Source of the DNA: Pycnopodia helianthoides
Taxonomy: Eukaryota > Echinodermata > Asteroidea > Forcipulatida > Asteriidae
Assembly (NCBI GenBank): GCA_032158295.1
Contig: CM063261.1
Coordinates: 868,001-932,000, forward strand
Length of the DNA stretch: 64,000 nucleotides
Direction of reading: 5' to 3'
In this document: one piece after another, positions 10,182 to 22,845 of the stretch
How positions within the stretch are numbered: position 1 is the stretch's first letter
Layout: each line of letters begins with the position of its first letter
The notes under the pieces: generated by a model
The model's database searches: none
Told to the model about the DNA's origin: nothing
Seen by the model: the letters and a program-made list of their open reading frames with translations, nothing else
Program-made: the position numbers and the translations under genes

Positions 10182-13046
10182 TAAAGCGTCACCTTAAACG
10201 TAGTGTTAAGGTAGTGCGGAGAAAATATACTTTTATTTTATTTAAGGTCTGACACATGAAGCTCAAAAGGTGGCACATGGAGTGGTAGTGGGTATCCTAT
10301 ATAAACACACATTGGTTGATTTTGGAGGATTGAGGCAGTAGGGATCCCACATAAGCACATTGGTTGATTTTGGAAGATTGAGGCAGTAGAGATCCTACAT
10401 AAACTCATATCAGTTAATTTTGGAGGATTGAGGCAGAAAGGATACTACACAGGCCTTGCGCTTAAGCTTTTTGTAAAGTAGCCCGCCGGGCCAGTAAACT
10501 GTACATTTTACTTGCCCCCAGGAAGTTTTAGTAGCCCAGATATAAACAGGAATTGCCATATAAATGTAATGTTCTGATGTGTTAATGATTAATGATCAAA
10601 TGAAGTTATATTCACACACTCAATAACGATTAACACATTTTATACATTAATTATTTATATTTTAAAAGGAAGAAATGAGCATTTTAAACAAGTAGGTTGC
10701 ACAGTTTTGAGTAGCCCACAGGGCAAGTTGAGGAGTGGTGTTTACTAGCCCATAGCATTTTTTACTAGACAATGTACGCCGGGCTAGTGTTAAGGGCGAG
10801 CCCTGCTACATTCACATCATTTTAATTTTGAAAGATTGAGGGATTGTAGGATCCTACATAAATGCCTCTTGATTGATTTTGGACCATTGAGGCAGATGCC
10901 TGAAATTACAAAGAGGGGGTTAAGGAAAATTCTGAGTAATCTAGTCACACTCCATTTCATGGAGTTGATACTTAAGCTTGTGATTTTGGCAGATCGTTAT
11001 TAGTCTTACACAGTGTTACCACTGGCCGATGAACTAAGCAAGGTTGTACATATTCAATCTGATGATTGAAGACTTATTCTTTCCAAACATCTGAGTTAAG
11101 TTCGGTTCATACTTCCTGCAAATGCGAATGCAAAGCGAATATTGCCGTCTGCAAATGTTTTGCAGGAGTTGAACACATCTCAACTGTTGCAAAATGTTCG
11201 TTGCGAATTTGTGACGTCAAACTTCGCTTCGCATTCGCAGGAAGTATGAACCGGGCTTTATGAGTTTTCGAAAAAGCTCATGAATGACACAAAAATGAGC
11301 ATTTTTATTAGTTTTTCCTTTAAATTAAGTCAGATCTTCACAGTGAGGTGGTGATATTGGGTAAAAATGTACGAGGTGGCAACTGAAAGTAGCAAGGTGG
11401 GTAGGGGGAAACACTACTGATAATTTGGGGGTAAATTTCATTTATGCAAGATGTTATTACTAATTGTTCTTTAATTTAAACAATACTAGACATATCCTTT
11501 GCACAATGAGTGATTTATTTTAAGTATTTTGTATTTTATGAAAAACATTTGTGAGTATATGCCATATTATTTTTGCTATGTCTTTAATTAGTGCTGTGAG
11601 TTTTTTAAGAATAATTTTGACAGAATATTTGCAATGAAGATCATATTGAATATTCAAATAGGTACAACTGTTATTCAGGAGGACTGACACTTCATCTTTG
11701 AGAGGGCAAGACAATTTACCTTTATCTAAAGTGAAAATTTTGAAAAATTATAAAGTCTATGGGAAACTTTTGAAGGGACGGGTATGTTGCATGCAGATGT
11801 TCATTTAGTTATTTTTTTTTCTGTACAAAATGAGTGAAGTTCTTTTATGGAATAACACAAGTGTAATAAAGACTTGAAGTTTTCCAAGTTCTAGATTGCT
11901 TTCTCTTCTATCATTGTTTGTTTAAGACTCATAATCTGACTAGGCTCGAAGTGCAAAACAATCTCCACTCGACTGAAGGTCTTGCAGCTCAGAACTGTCA
12001 CAGGACCAGAAATATTCTTAAAGACCACATAATCATCCTTCCCTCATAAATTCGTCCTCTTCTCAGCTGTTAGGAGGAGGACTTGAAAGTTTAGAGGAAA
12101 TCTTTAAAAGTGTGCTCGGAAAAAACACTGGATTGCTAGAATTGTTCAGTTTAGAGGTTAAAGAGGGGCTCTAAGGTCAAGTTCAGTTTTGTGACGCACT
12201 CATTTTCTTGTAATACGGTCCTTATGACATGTACACATAGCCCTTCAAATAGTATCAATTTTTTTTAATTTTTATTTCTCGCTATTAAATTGCACATCAA
12301 AACCTGGCGAACAATTTTCTTAATTGCACAAGACGTGTCACTTGTTCTGATGTGTCAAATCTTGGAATGTGACACGGAAGACAAAGAATCGCATCTATCG
12401 ATTGCAATCACTCTTTCACATTATAACCACAGACTTTGGGAAGTTTAGTGTAAAATACTGCAAGGAAATCCTGTTCATCTCTGCGTAACTACAGTAAATA
12501 CAAAATAAATAATAATAAGCATTTAATGGTGCTTCGAAAGCCATTGTATCAAAGCGAACTACAGTATCACTTCCTCTGTCCATGGTCATTTAGCATTCCT
12601 GAAACATCCTTGAACTCCTGTGGATGCTTTAAAAATCATTTTCCTTAAATGTAGTTCATTCTGTTTATTTTGAAGACTTCACAAGACCACCACTTTATAC
12701 ACTTCTAAATTGCCAATGACTGATCAACTTTGCATCACTTGACAGGCTTTGGTATAACAAATTCAGTTGGGGTTTTGAGGTGGTTTTTTGTGACTCCTGC
12801 CTGAGACGCATTTGAACCAACGTAAATTGATGTATCATTGCCTCAACCTGAACCATCCATGCTAGACACCAACCAAAAGGTCAAAGGTGAAACTCCCAGA
12901 AACTTGGCAGCTCTTCCACAGTTGGAAGGCCTGTATCTGGTGTATTGTACGAGCCACAAAAGTTATGACAGCAGATGTTCAGACCAGCTTACCAACAAGC
13001 TTCTTTCATCGGAGATTAACGGTGTAACAAAAATTTCTTCCAGCGT
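10182..13046. other. Convergent 3' intergenic region, DEG/ENaC to TXNDC15
   Basis: No further coding exon was recognised. It holds the likely 3' UTR of the channel gene (candidate poly(A) signal near 11865), a tandem repeat at 10245-10450, a partial GGCCTGGAATT-type MITE at 11678-11790 and the likely 3' UTR of TXNDC15. A TTTATT at about 12664 reads AATAAA on the minus strand. Confidence 0.55.
10245..10450 (+). repeat. Tandem repeat, about 60-bp units, three to four copies
   Basis: Units share ttggttgattttggaggatt and gaggcagtagggatcc. A separate decayed unit occurs at about 10820-10895 (aaagattgagggattg, taggatcctacataaa). It lies just downstream of the DEG/ENaC stop codon and may be transcribed in its 3' UTR. 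Confidence 0.7.
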
Positions 13047-16000
13047 TCAATCCCGATGTTCCTGAGCCATCACACCCACCTGATCGTAGAATTCTCCCGT
13101 CCTCCAAACCTGTCGGGCATAGACGAGAAACATCCTGACCCGGTCCATGACGATGCTGCCAAGATGTTGCTTCAAGAACCACCCGGCTAAAGCAGCCAGG
13201 AAGAGCCAGGAGAACCAAAGAGCATAGTCGGTTTCCTCTGTAGGTACGCTAGGCAGTGGACCAACTGTATCTTCCTCATTAACATTGATGGACGAGTTGG
13301 GCTCAAGACCTGTTGGCAAATCAGGATAACACATGAGGGGGATGGTACATTTCTAGTTATCAGAAAGGTCTTTAAATGTTACATTACATTGACATAATAA
13401 TCATAAACAAATAATCAACGGTTACATAGCGCTTCATTTTTGTTCAAGATAAAAGAGTTAAAAGAGGAATTTCGCTTCCTGGAATGTATCCAGGGCCCCC
13501 AGGGATAACATTTTTTTGAAAGCCGATCAGGCTATCCTGGTAAACCAAGTCTAAACATATCAAATTGCCATGCCCTTTCTTTCTTTTTGTTTTTTTTATA
13601 GACCAGATCCATTTACCGTTGTTTAGAATAAAGCTTCCAGTCTTTGGTGAACCAGTCAACAACACAGATAACATCCATGTTACTTCCCACCACTAATAAC
13701 TTGAAAAAACTGCCAGGAGGAAACCTTCGCCAACAAACTCTGATGAGCAAATTTGTTTTTAAAGGTTTTAAAGGATTAGGATAATCTGATAAAACAAAGG
13801 GCAAGCGATATCTAAACAACCCCAGTGGATCTAAACAACCCCAGTGGATTTATTGATTAAAATACAGCATCAGCTGATTTTCATTGTTATGATCACACGC
13901 AATTTTGAATTTCAAAAGAATATAACATCCCTTTATCATTTCTCCCTAGAAGAATCTATTGACCTTTCAAATAGTATGGTATGTAGGTGAGTGGGGAATG
14001 AGCCTTTGATGATACATGCCTGGAATTTGGCACACAGTCAGATTATGTCATGAGAAAGATATTTGGCTGTAGGGCCTTTGCAGATTTGTCCTTGTAAATT
14101 GGGGTGGGGTGATTGCTATCCCAATTGGGATTGCTATCCCGATTGTTTTATACCGATTGGGATAGTTTTCTGAGGGATTGGTATCCCAATTGGGATTGCT
14201 ATCCCAATTGGGATTGCTATCCCGATTGTTTTATACCGATTGGGATAGTTTTCTGAGGGATTGGTATCCCAATTAGGATTGTTATCCCAATTGGGATTGC
14301 TACCCTGATTGTTTTATAATACTGATTGGAATAGTTTATGACATGTACCTGTGAAATTGCGAATGAAGTCTGTAAAGACGCTGAATGTTCTCTGGCTGTA
14401 GTTGAACCTCATGACTGGCTTACTGTTGTGGAAAAGGAGGATGTTTGGAACAGCGACGATACTGTAGCGTGTGTTCAGACTGAAAAAAGAAAATCAGCAC
14501 ACAATTACATTTTTGAAATTGAACATCCTAACCCCTCCCCCATACTTAAATTGTATAGTTTGATGTGTTTTGTATTTAAATCATAAACATCAACCCTCCT
14601 ACTGTTTGACCATTTAATATATCCACATGCCTCTAATTAGGGGGTGATGTGCATAAGGTCTATTGAGCTTACCTGTTATGCTGAAATGCATTAATAGCCA
14701 GAACCTCGAGATCCGGGAATGCCCTTCCGATGGCGTTAAATGCAGGTGCAGCGGCCGCTGAAAACTTACACCATGGTGCATAAAACATCACAAAGGCACA
14801 GTATCCACTCAGCATACTGGACGTAGCATTGCCGCTTTTTTCAATCTTGAAGCTCACGGCTTCAGTCAGCTCTGTACTATTAACAATCCGTACTTGGCCT
14901 GTTCTGTTCCCAATCAGTCTCCTGAGACAAGGGTACCTAATCTTACGGGGCGTATATGCCGCCTCGTCCTCGACGTACGTGAAATCTGGATGCGGGTATC
15001 TTCGGCTTGCGTTCACTGTTATGTTCAGGTCTTTTAAGAATCGATGGAAGGCGGCTGGTCTCATGTAGGATGAAGAGATGTGGATGTAGTCAATGGGAAG
15101 TGAGGAGTTTGCGTCTTTCTTACTTCCCAGTGAGGCATTGTTTGAAATTGTGTCCATTGGAGTTTCGGTGGATTGGGTTTCTTGTGTGTCAAGTTCCGTT
15201 CCTTCCGGAAGATTATCAAATGAGCTTTCCTCATCGACATTTCTTACTTCTGAAACTGTAAACAAGAAATACATGATAAAATTGCATCAAGGATTTCAAT
15301 TATTAGTCCTATTGTTTTTTGTTTTTTCCCTTAAAATCTGTGTGTGAAAACAAGCACGCAACCGCAGTTTGTAAAAAAAAAAAAGGGAAAAAGCCAGGCG
15401 CAGAAGACACAGCTAGGAAATCAGCTGATCAGCTGAAAGTTGCATGCCTAGAAACAATCCTACTCCTTGTCCTACGATAGGAAAAAAACATAGGCTACTT
15501 GGGTGGGATTGGAACCCTCCACCCTGCATTCTAGAACGGGTGTTTTATTAACGGACTGCAGTTGCAACAACTAAAAAAGAGGGTCTCCAAGTCCAAGGTC
15601 AAATTCAGTTTTATGATGCACCGTTAACGTTTTTCCAATACTAGATAGAGTCCTTATAAAATTGAAAACAAAAATTACAAGTCTCTAGCCTCAGGTTTAG
15701 AACGAAATTTGAAACATGACGTGATTTGATATCAAAAACAGCCTACTGTACTAGTACTACCTAGTACTAGTAGTACTACAACAGGGTGTCTAAAAGACAC
15801 ACAGACGTCAGACAGCCCTCAGGCTCTGGCTAACACATATTGTAACACTATCCTGACCTGTCGACAGTGCTGAGACTAGTGTCCCACTTCCACATGATAT
15901 AGAGCAAGTATAATAACCTGATAACTCATTACTTAAGCCAATATTGCGACAACGAACGACAATGTGTATTTCCCATCTTGAGATTCGTCTGAACGTTACA

Positions 16001-16150
16001 AGCTTGTTGTAAGGAACCTTTTAATTACTACAAACTGAACAGCAACTTACCAAGCTTCGAGTCCAAACAGAATACAAATGACGACAATGAAATAAGAAAC
16101 ATTACTGCGACTGCGAGATGAGATTGGGAGTACTTCATGGTGGCCGCCAT
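13047..16150 (-). CDS. TXNDC15: Thioredoxin domain-containing protein 15 (TXNDC15), four exons, complete
   Basis: Single-pass ER-membrane thioredoxin-like protein. In vertebrates it is tied to cilium function, and human mutations cause a Meckel-Gruber type disease. Minus-strand exons: 16051-16150, 14673-15255, 14349-14479, 13047-13309. They total 1077 nt, or 358 residues, close to the family's usual 360, and all junction phases agree. It starts MAATMKYSQ. The second ATG (at 16138) has the stronger context GCCACCATGA. A signal peptide follows (hydrophobic AVAVMFLISLSSFVFC). Then come an acidic Ser/Thr-rich lumenal segment with N-glycosylation sequons, the thioredoxin core YAPWCKFSAAAAP, LNTRYSIVAVPNILLFHN in exon 3, and a C-terminal membrane helix (ALWFSWLFLAALAGWFL). 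The active-site position reads CKFS, so it lacks the second Cys of CxxC, as I recall for vertebrate TXNDC15. It is head-to-head with the elongase at 17258. Confidence 0.95.
14120..14335. repeat. Tandem repeat, about 82-bp unit, in the last TXNDC15 intron
   Basis: Two full copies plus a partial one of a unit containing gggatagttttctgagggat and many atcccaattgggat palindromes. It abuts the donor side of exon 14349-14479 on the minus strand. Confidence 0.75.
15480..15570 (-). mobile_element. tRNA-like SINE head, minus strand
   Basis: On the minus strand it reads GGGTTCCAATCCCACCCAAGTA, a B-box-like motif followed by a short tail similar to the element at 19762-19950. It lies in TXNDC15 intron 1. 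Confidence 0.4.
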
Positions 16151-17257
16151 CTTCTTTTCAACTTTAACCTCAAAACAACCTTTGTAATTTGCATAAAAAC
16201 ATTTACGTGCAACCATGGCTGTTTCCTTCCCCCATTTATTATGCAACCAATGAAAGCTAATTACCTAGTTTTATCATATAACGACTATCAAAGGTTAAAG
16301 ACAAGTGCAATCTTTGATTATAAGTGCTGACAGTATCTTTTGTAAACTTGCAAAACCAGGGGGAACTGGCCCTAGATAATTAAAATACAACCAAAAGCAA
16401 AATAAAACATCACGCCCATCCCATTCCATGTGACATCCGACAGAGGCAGAACGTCAGCCTTAACCACCTGATTCGTGGCTAGCCAATCAGAATGCACGGC
16501 AGTCAGCACCATGGCTCTTACAAGAACTGAACTTAATACCTCTGGATTAAAATGAAACGCACTTTAATCAGTTCACCAACAATACAAACAAAAAGCCACA
16601 ACAACCCATGATAAATTCTTGTATAAAATAGATTTATTTAAGTTTAAACAGTATCGAAACAGTGGAGACCAGCTTCAGCTATTGTATGTCAATAAATTAC
16701 TAAAAATTAATGACAAGTTAAAATTGCTTTGTTGTTGCATACCAATGGTTGTTGTTTTTCTCTTAAGTCAATAACAGTTGTATTTACTTTATTTTGCTCA
16801 CTCATACATATGAAACAAAGTCGTGTTTCATTTTGAACCAAATGGAAATAATAAGCGTTGCCGGTTCAACTTTTTCTTAATCTATTAGGGAGTAGGTTTA
16901 CTACATATAAGAGCTAACTGCCAGACAGTAATATGCAGATCATTTAGGTTTTCCCAGTCTGAACGCACATGTCCGTTTGGCTGTTCGATCGTACGTTGTG
17001 AACATTAACATGCTACTGACATTGCCTTGGACCTCTCACGCACCGGGTGCATGAAAAAAATAGTATTTTTTTTAATGAAGCAATTCACGAGATAAAGCAA
17101 AATAAACATTCGACATCAGGGGAAAGACTTCTGTACCCTCAACGTCGGGTGACAGTAAGTATAGTTTACTATTGAAGCTAGACACCGAGAGGCTGGTCGT
17201 TGGATGCTGCTGCCGTTCATCTATTGAGGGAAGGATATTGTTGATGCCCAACTGAAA
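16151..17257. other. Intergenic region between head-to-head TXNDC15 and ELOVL genes
   Basis: No exon was recognised. Both 5' ends face this 1.1-kb stretch, so it should hold both promoters or one shared promoter. It is AT-rich. I could not place a convincing TATA box or a CpG-rich block. Confidence 0.4.
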
Positions 17258-18184
17258 ATGACGACAATCGCAGTGGAACATACGCTCACCTTCGAGAACT
17301 ATGAGGTGCTGCTGAGTACAAACCGAACACCATGTGATCCGGCAGCCCCCTTTGAGTTTGAGAAGCACTTCGAGGTAGCGGATAAGATATGGTGGTTCCA
17401 GAACAACTGGACAAAGTCGATAGTGTACAGTGCCCTGTACGCAGCTCTCATCTTCTGCGGGCGGTTGTACATGGAAAAACGACCCCGGTTTGATCTTAGG
17501 CTGAGCCTAGTGATGTGGTCTTTCAGCCTGGCGGTGTTCAGCTGGATGGGAGCAATAAGAGTTTGGGCAGACACTATCGTCTTCGTGAGCACCTACGGAT
17601 GGAAGGCGTCTGCTTGTGATCCCGTCTTCTACAAAGGCGTGGCTGGCTTCTGGTCGTGGCTTTTTGTCCTAAGCAAGCTTCCAGAGCTCGGCGACACCAT
17701 CTTCATCGTGCTCCGGAAGCAGAAACTGATTTTCCTCCACTGGTATCACCACATCACCGTCCTCATCTACTGTTGGTACACCTACCCCCAGCTTGTTGCT
17801 CCATCTCGCTACTTCGTCCTGATGAACTTTTCCGTTCACTCCTTGATGTACACTTACTACGCCCTCAAGGCATCCAAGCTGGTCAGCATCCCAAGCTGGA
17901 TCAACATTGTGATCACCTCCTTGCAGATCGCGCAGATGTTCGTGGGCTGTGCCGTCAACGGCTACGCTTACTCCGTGCGAAAGAGCGGTGGCTTCTGCTC
18001 CACAACAGACGAGAACCTCCGGGCATCCTTCTTGATGTACCTAAGTTACTTCACTTTGTTCGTCCATTTCTTCTACGAAACCTACATGACCAAGCGGAGG
18101 TTGGCTAAGGAGGCACAAGCCAAAAAAGCATGTCAAGACACCAATGAGAACATTTCAATAGGTCAAACAAAGAAAAGTCTATAA
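17258..18184 (+). CDS. ELOVL6: Very-long-chain fatty-acid elongase, ELOVL3/6 type, copy A (single exon)
   Basis: 3-ketoacyl-CoA synthase of the ER fatty-acid elongation cycle; it condenses malonyl-CoA with long-chain acyl-CoA. It has 308 residues, against about 265-300 for family members. Visible motifs: W-rich N-terminus (IWWFQNNW), first membrane helix (VYSALYAALIFCG), LSKLPELGDTIFIVLRKQ, the HxxHH box HWYHH (161-165), MNFSVHSLMYTYYALKA and LQIAQMFVGC. The HWYHH box with RKQKLIFLHWYHH is typical of the ELOVL3/6 clade, which acts on saturated and monounsaturated C12-C18 substrates; this is family knowledge, not shown here. The C-terminus is basic (TKKSL), a possible ER-retention signal. The reading frame is uninterrupted, whereas vertebrate ELOVL6 has introns. 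AATAAA overlaps the stop (about 18184) and recurs at 18987. It is closer in sequence to copy B than to copy C. Confidence 0.93.
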   Translation: MTTIAVEHTLTFENYEVLLSTNRTPCDPAAPFEFEKHFEVADKIWWFQNNWTKSIVYSALYAALIFCGRLYMEKRPRFDLRLSLVMWSFSLAVFSWMGAIRVWADTIVFVSTYGWKASACDPVFYKGVAGFWSWLFVLSKLPELGDTIFIVLRKQKLIFLHWYHHITVLIYCWYTYPQLVAPSRYFVLMNFSVHSLMYTYYALKASKLVSIPSWINIVITSLQIAQMFVGCAVNGYAYSVRKSGGFCSTTDENLRASFLMYLSYFTLFVHFFYETYMTKRRLAKEAQAKKACQDTNENISIGQTKKSL

Positions 18185-19761
18185 TAAACATGCCAAACTT
18201 GACATAATGCCACTTGAAGTCCAATTGAAAAATATAAAACAGTGCTGTACGAATTTTAACCTTCCATTGTCTAAGTCACCTACTTAAAAATATTATTGAA
18301 ACTACTGATGTGATAACTAAGGTGAGTGGCAAGTGACGTTGTATATATTTATATATTTAAATAGAATGACAAATATTTCCCACTGAGTCTAATAATTAGT
18401 CAAGAGAGATTAATGGAATGGTGAAGAATTACAAGTTCAACTTGTTTGGGTCTCAATTTTAATCCAAGCCTGTTTATGGTGTCTTTTTGAACCCCCCCCC
18501 CCCCCCCCCGCACCCTTGCAACCGAAGCTGCTAAAAACGTGCTTTTTCATCATTGGTACTTTGTATCATTTTTCTAGCATATCTATGTGATGTTGCAACT
18601 AACATAGTCCCAGAGGTGCACACAATAATTATTTTAATTTATTTAACGAACAAAACTTTATTTGATTTAAAATATTGCCAAAGGCCCACGTGCTCCAGAG
18701 TGAAAATTGCTATCCATCGAGGCAGTGTTATGTTTTAAAAGATACTTTGTGCATTTTGTATTGGGAAGTCTGTGATAATGATTCAACGTATTAAAATAAT
18801 TAGTGTCGTGAAATAGTCCAGTATAGCTAGTTATAATAATAGTACAGTATTTCATTGGTAGTATACAAGATAATATTTAATATCATGATGTATAGAATGT
18901 CCATCGAGTAATACAAACTCACCGTAGAATGTAACGGATTAAAATGTTAATTTATAATAAAAAATGTATAGAGACTTGCAGTATTAAATAAACATGTTGC
19001 AGCAATAAGTTGTTCAGGAATGTTATTTAAAAGGTGCCTAAGACAGGACTATGGGACGATTTTGTTGGGAGGGAATACCCAAACGTGTCATAGCTAGTCT
19101 GTGATCAAATTATTACGTAATTGTACAAGAATACTTCATGTACACTAAATCGGTACATTCGTCTGAGCCAGTTTGACATTGTTGTTTGCATCAACTCAAC
19201 ATGTTTTTTGTAATCTGTTCAGCCTGCTTGTACATTACTTCATTCTAATAATAGTTGTCTTGACTCCATGTTTTAAACGTTCTCGCAGATTTATTTTAGA
19301 CAAAATTGGACAAAAAAAACTTAGCATAAGTGTTCCATACATCATTTGAAACAGTGTTTCTCCAAACAAAAACTATACTAACAAATTAATGTGATGAATG
19401 TTTAAGTAACCAAAGGCAAAACATAAGCTAATATGCAAGCTGAAAATTCGGCTACGAAATTTATCTGTGGCAAGTTTGTACACCATTATTATGGTTTGTA
19501 AAAACAAACTTGGCTTTAGAAATGGTATTTTTTCAATGTAGATTTCATGGTAGGCCTATGTAGCGATTTGAAGTCATTGCGTTCTGAATTGTTCAAAGGC
19601 GAAAACGTCAACATAAGGTACAGTGTTTTAACCTTTGTCTTTTCGGTGAATAGAAAGCTAGGTTGCATGTATAGTTCATAATAAGTGGTGTTTGAAGCTT
19701 TGCAGTGTGTTGAAATAAGAAGTAACTATAATTTGGTTTAACCCATATACCGATGTGTATT

Positions 19762-19950
19762 AACCCACGACCTTTGCATTGCTAGCGCAGATGTCTAGCT
19801 CGGTGGTCTCGTGGTATATAAAACATCTGCTCTAGCAATGCAAAGGTCGTGGGTTCGAATCCCATCCAAGTGATTTGCCAGTGGATTTTTTTTCACAGAG
19901 CTCGGGAAAGTACTCAGTATACAGTTCTTAATACACACCGGTGTAAGGGT
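19762..19950 (+). mobile_element. tRNA-derived SINE (second family) with an inverted repeat at its 5' end
   Basis: A tRNA-like head (tagctcggtgg, ggtatataaaacatctgc, gggttcgaatcccatcc) is followed by a tail with ttcacagagctcgggaaagtact and acaccggtgtaagggtaga. Upstream, 19762-19794 is a near-perfect inverted copy of 19823-19855 (33 bp, one mismatch), with a 28-bp loop between. The loop contains the A-box-like part. Confidence 0.65.
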
Positions 19951-20404
19951 AGAACCAAATTAAATTCTTTATCCCCGCCGAAAAATTAACATCTATTACT
20001 TCATAGTTCATAATGTATACAATAATCATAAAAAGGCAACACGTGTATTCACATTAGCACTTAAAAATGTATTATGTTGGAAGCTCGTTGTACGTTTTTG
20101 CGGATTGATTGTATGTATTGTTGAGGGGCACTGTGGTATAGTCTCTTCTAAATCTCGACGTTTCGACAAGTGGTCGTCGTGAATCAAACGATCATTTCTT
20201 TGTTTACCTCGAGGAATATCTGATATTTATTTTATTATACTTTTTTCCCCACAAAGCCGATACATGTTAAGCACACACGACTCTGGTTTGACACAGCAAA
20301 GGTTTAACTATAGGCAGATCGACAGCTAATTTAAATGCAATTCCATGCATTATTTGAGACTGCTTCCCTGTTAAGCATTACCAAGAATTGAAGTTATTTC
20401 GGAG

Positions 20405-20560
20405 CATCGTTTTCTAAGGTCATTTCCGAATTAGAGTCTGTAGCTGTTGCTAAGGCTGTTGCTAAGGGCAGCCAAGGCTTCAACGCACCATGGTGAGCCA
20501 GCCATAGCCGCTGAACTCGGCAACGCCTTACCAGCGGCAGTATCTGTAAGGCCCGCTTTA
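20405..20560. mobile_element. MITE-like relic related to 7705-7853
   Basis: Contains tccgaattagagtctgtagctgttgctaagg and catagccgctgaactcgg, with ttcaacgcaccatggtgagc between them. This is the same order as the element in the DEG/ENaC intron, but more decayed. Confidence 0.45.
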
Positions 20561-21714
20561 TGTCGGCCAAAAATTAGAGTATTTTAATATATTGTAATCA
20601 GCTAATGAGTTTTGCCATCTCTTTATGGATACCATAATGGATGAGTTAATTATGGAAAGGCTGTTTTATGGATATCAGAAGTACATGATGCATGAGAATA
20701 ATGGGCCTACTGGACCAGTCCTTTTGGATCCTCCACTCTAGCAATTGTATTTAATAAGAGTGTACTTGTAATAACTGCAGCTGAAAAAAACTCTCTCTGT
20801 AGAGAGTAGATTGCATCGTTGTTCTATATATTCATTAATTTAACTGTAGACAAAAATTATGATTGTTTTATTAGTTTGCCTGCCAGTGAGTGGACAATCA
20901 ATTATAGGCCTATTAAAGAGAAAGCACTGTAGTAAAAAGGAAAACAGAAAAAAATCTTAGCTCTGAAAACTACCATTAAAAAGTGATGGTCACATTTTTT
21001 TAGTGAAAAGGAAAAGTTTGTTTGCCTTTGTTAGGATTTGTGTGCACGTCATGTCGGGCTTTATTTCGATTGTAACAATCGAAATATACCACGATGTGTA
21101 CAAATGTATGCTATTTCCTCGACTTCGGTAGGGTTTCAGACAGAAGGTTTTTCTGGAGGATTGATTCTGGTGTGTTTTCAGATTAAAACTTTATCTTTCT
21201 GTCTTTTCTGAATAATTACCGATGATGGGCTTTGTCTTTAATTTACTTTCATTTTTTCTTTCTTTTGGAATGACGAGAGTCTTTCTTATGAACCCTATTA
21301 GATTTCATTCTCGGTTTTTTTTTGGTATTTTTTTCATCGAGGATTTTGAAAAACGTTTGATTTTTTCTTACTAGATAAAAACGAGTCATAAAAAAAAGAA
21401 TAAAGAAAGAAAAAACTATATAATGGCCGAGAAAGAGAAGGAACAACTTGTACCAACTCTATTTCGTAAGCTTGTAATATGCTAAGTTTTGTTTAATAAA
21501 TGCTGTACGTGCAGTTTGTTCCTGGACACAGATTTCCATTATAGAATAGATAGAATTCTGATTGATTTGCTGGGTGTTAATGATGATCATTTTGCATATA
21601 TGTAAATGAATTAAAAGTGCCCGGATGAGAATGTGACATTTTGAATCAATCTATGCTGATGGTGGTTTAAATTTATTGTGTTTTATTGTTTTTGTACACT
21701 CTGAAAACTCACGG

Positions 21715-21970
21715 GTCATGGCTTTCTTTGATGCCGGATAAACGGGTGGTCCGATTCGGGTCAGGCTGACCCAAATCTGGTCAGGCTGACTCCAGTCTGG
21801 TCAAGTATATCCGCACTGGATCTGTACCAGATACAGCGTCACGAAACCTGTTACTAGGACCAAGATGGGCCAAAACATTGGAATACTGACCCGAGACATC
21901 CAGTCATGATGGTCCTAACTGACTGACTCGATTGAAACCCCCACTAGGGTCAACTCTGCATTTTGACCTC
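21715..21970. repeat. Dispersed repeat rich in GGTCA / TGACC half-sites, second copy
   Basis: Contains the perfect inverted pair GGTCAGGCTGACC at 21759-21771 and a near-identical GGTCAGGCTGACT at 21779-21791, plus further ctggtca and tgaccc motifs to about 21970. It resembles blocks at 2080-2290 and 46410-46500. Confidence 0.55.
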
Positions 21971-22497
21971 TTCTACAGAGTTCAATCTAAGAATGTTCAA
22001 GATGTGTTTAATGGTATTGTGTTAATCCTAAGTTTGTGGTTAAATGCGTCGTTCGTCTACAGCAGTTGCTTTAAGCCTCAAGAGTAACGTCGCTGCTTCG
22101 TGATTTCTTTCGATAATTTAATTGTTTTATGATCAGTACTCTTACCCATTTTGTAAAAAAATAAAAGAAAAAGAACTTTGTGTTCAGATCAGTATTACCG
22201 TATTGTTTTATTTTGGTTTTTTGTGTAAGTGTTTTCTTTGTAATTATATCAAAACAGTTTCCACCCGAAGGCTGGTATTAAGTTTGTTGAACTCAATGTA
22301 GTGTGTAGGTTATCTGTCGAGATAAAACTGGGATTAAGTTGAATATTTACTCTTCAGATTTTATCAGAGATTTTGAAATTGCGAGATATCAAATTGATAA
22401 CTCTGTACAGCTGCTGATGCTGCCGTGTTTGGGGATTGTGTTTATCTACGCATTAGTTAGAACATTGAGAATGACATTATATCGAATCTCGATATCA

Positions 22498-22766
22498 TTT
22501 AAAGGAACATTACAGAATTGGTAAGAAAAAACTTGTAAAATATACTTTTTGATCACAGATTTACATAAAAATTACACGGTATAATGATGATGATAGTAGA
22601 AAACATCCCTTGAAATATTTCTGTCTGAAATGCCATATTTGATGAGAAATGAATAAACAAATTTTCCGATTGGAATTTATCGCTCAGTGCTTACACTGCC
22701 AAAAGTGCTTACACTGCCAGCAACTGTTCTGTTAGCAAAAACCAATTCTGTAATGTTCCTTTAAGT
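22498..22766. mobile_element. MITE with 24-bp terminal inverted repeats
   Basis: Left end TTAAAGGAACATTACAGAAT and right end ATTCTGTAATGTTCCTTTAA are perfect inverted repeats, continuing to TTGGT / ACCAA inside. The interior is AT-rich with no coding potential and has an internal gtgcttacactgcca direct repeat. Both ends carry TTAA, so a TTAA target duplication is possible but not proven. Confidence 0.75.
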
Positions 22767-22767
22767 G

Positions 22768-22845
22768 GTGTTTGAAGCTTTGCATGGTGTGGAAATAAGA
22801 AGTTACTTTACATAAATAGTAAACTTGCGGGTACAACCATGTATT
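22768..22845 (+). repeat. Dispersed repeat, GTGGTGTTTGAAGCTTTGCA family
   Basis: Shares gtggtgtttgaagctttgca and aaacttgcgggtacaaccat with 25515-25605. A shorter copy lies at 19682-19745, and a reversed piece (ggttgtacccgcaag) lies at about 25780-25830. Confidence 0.6.
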
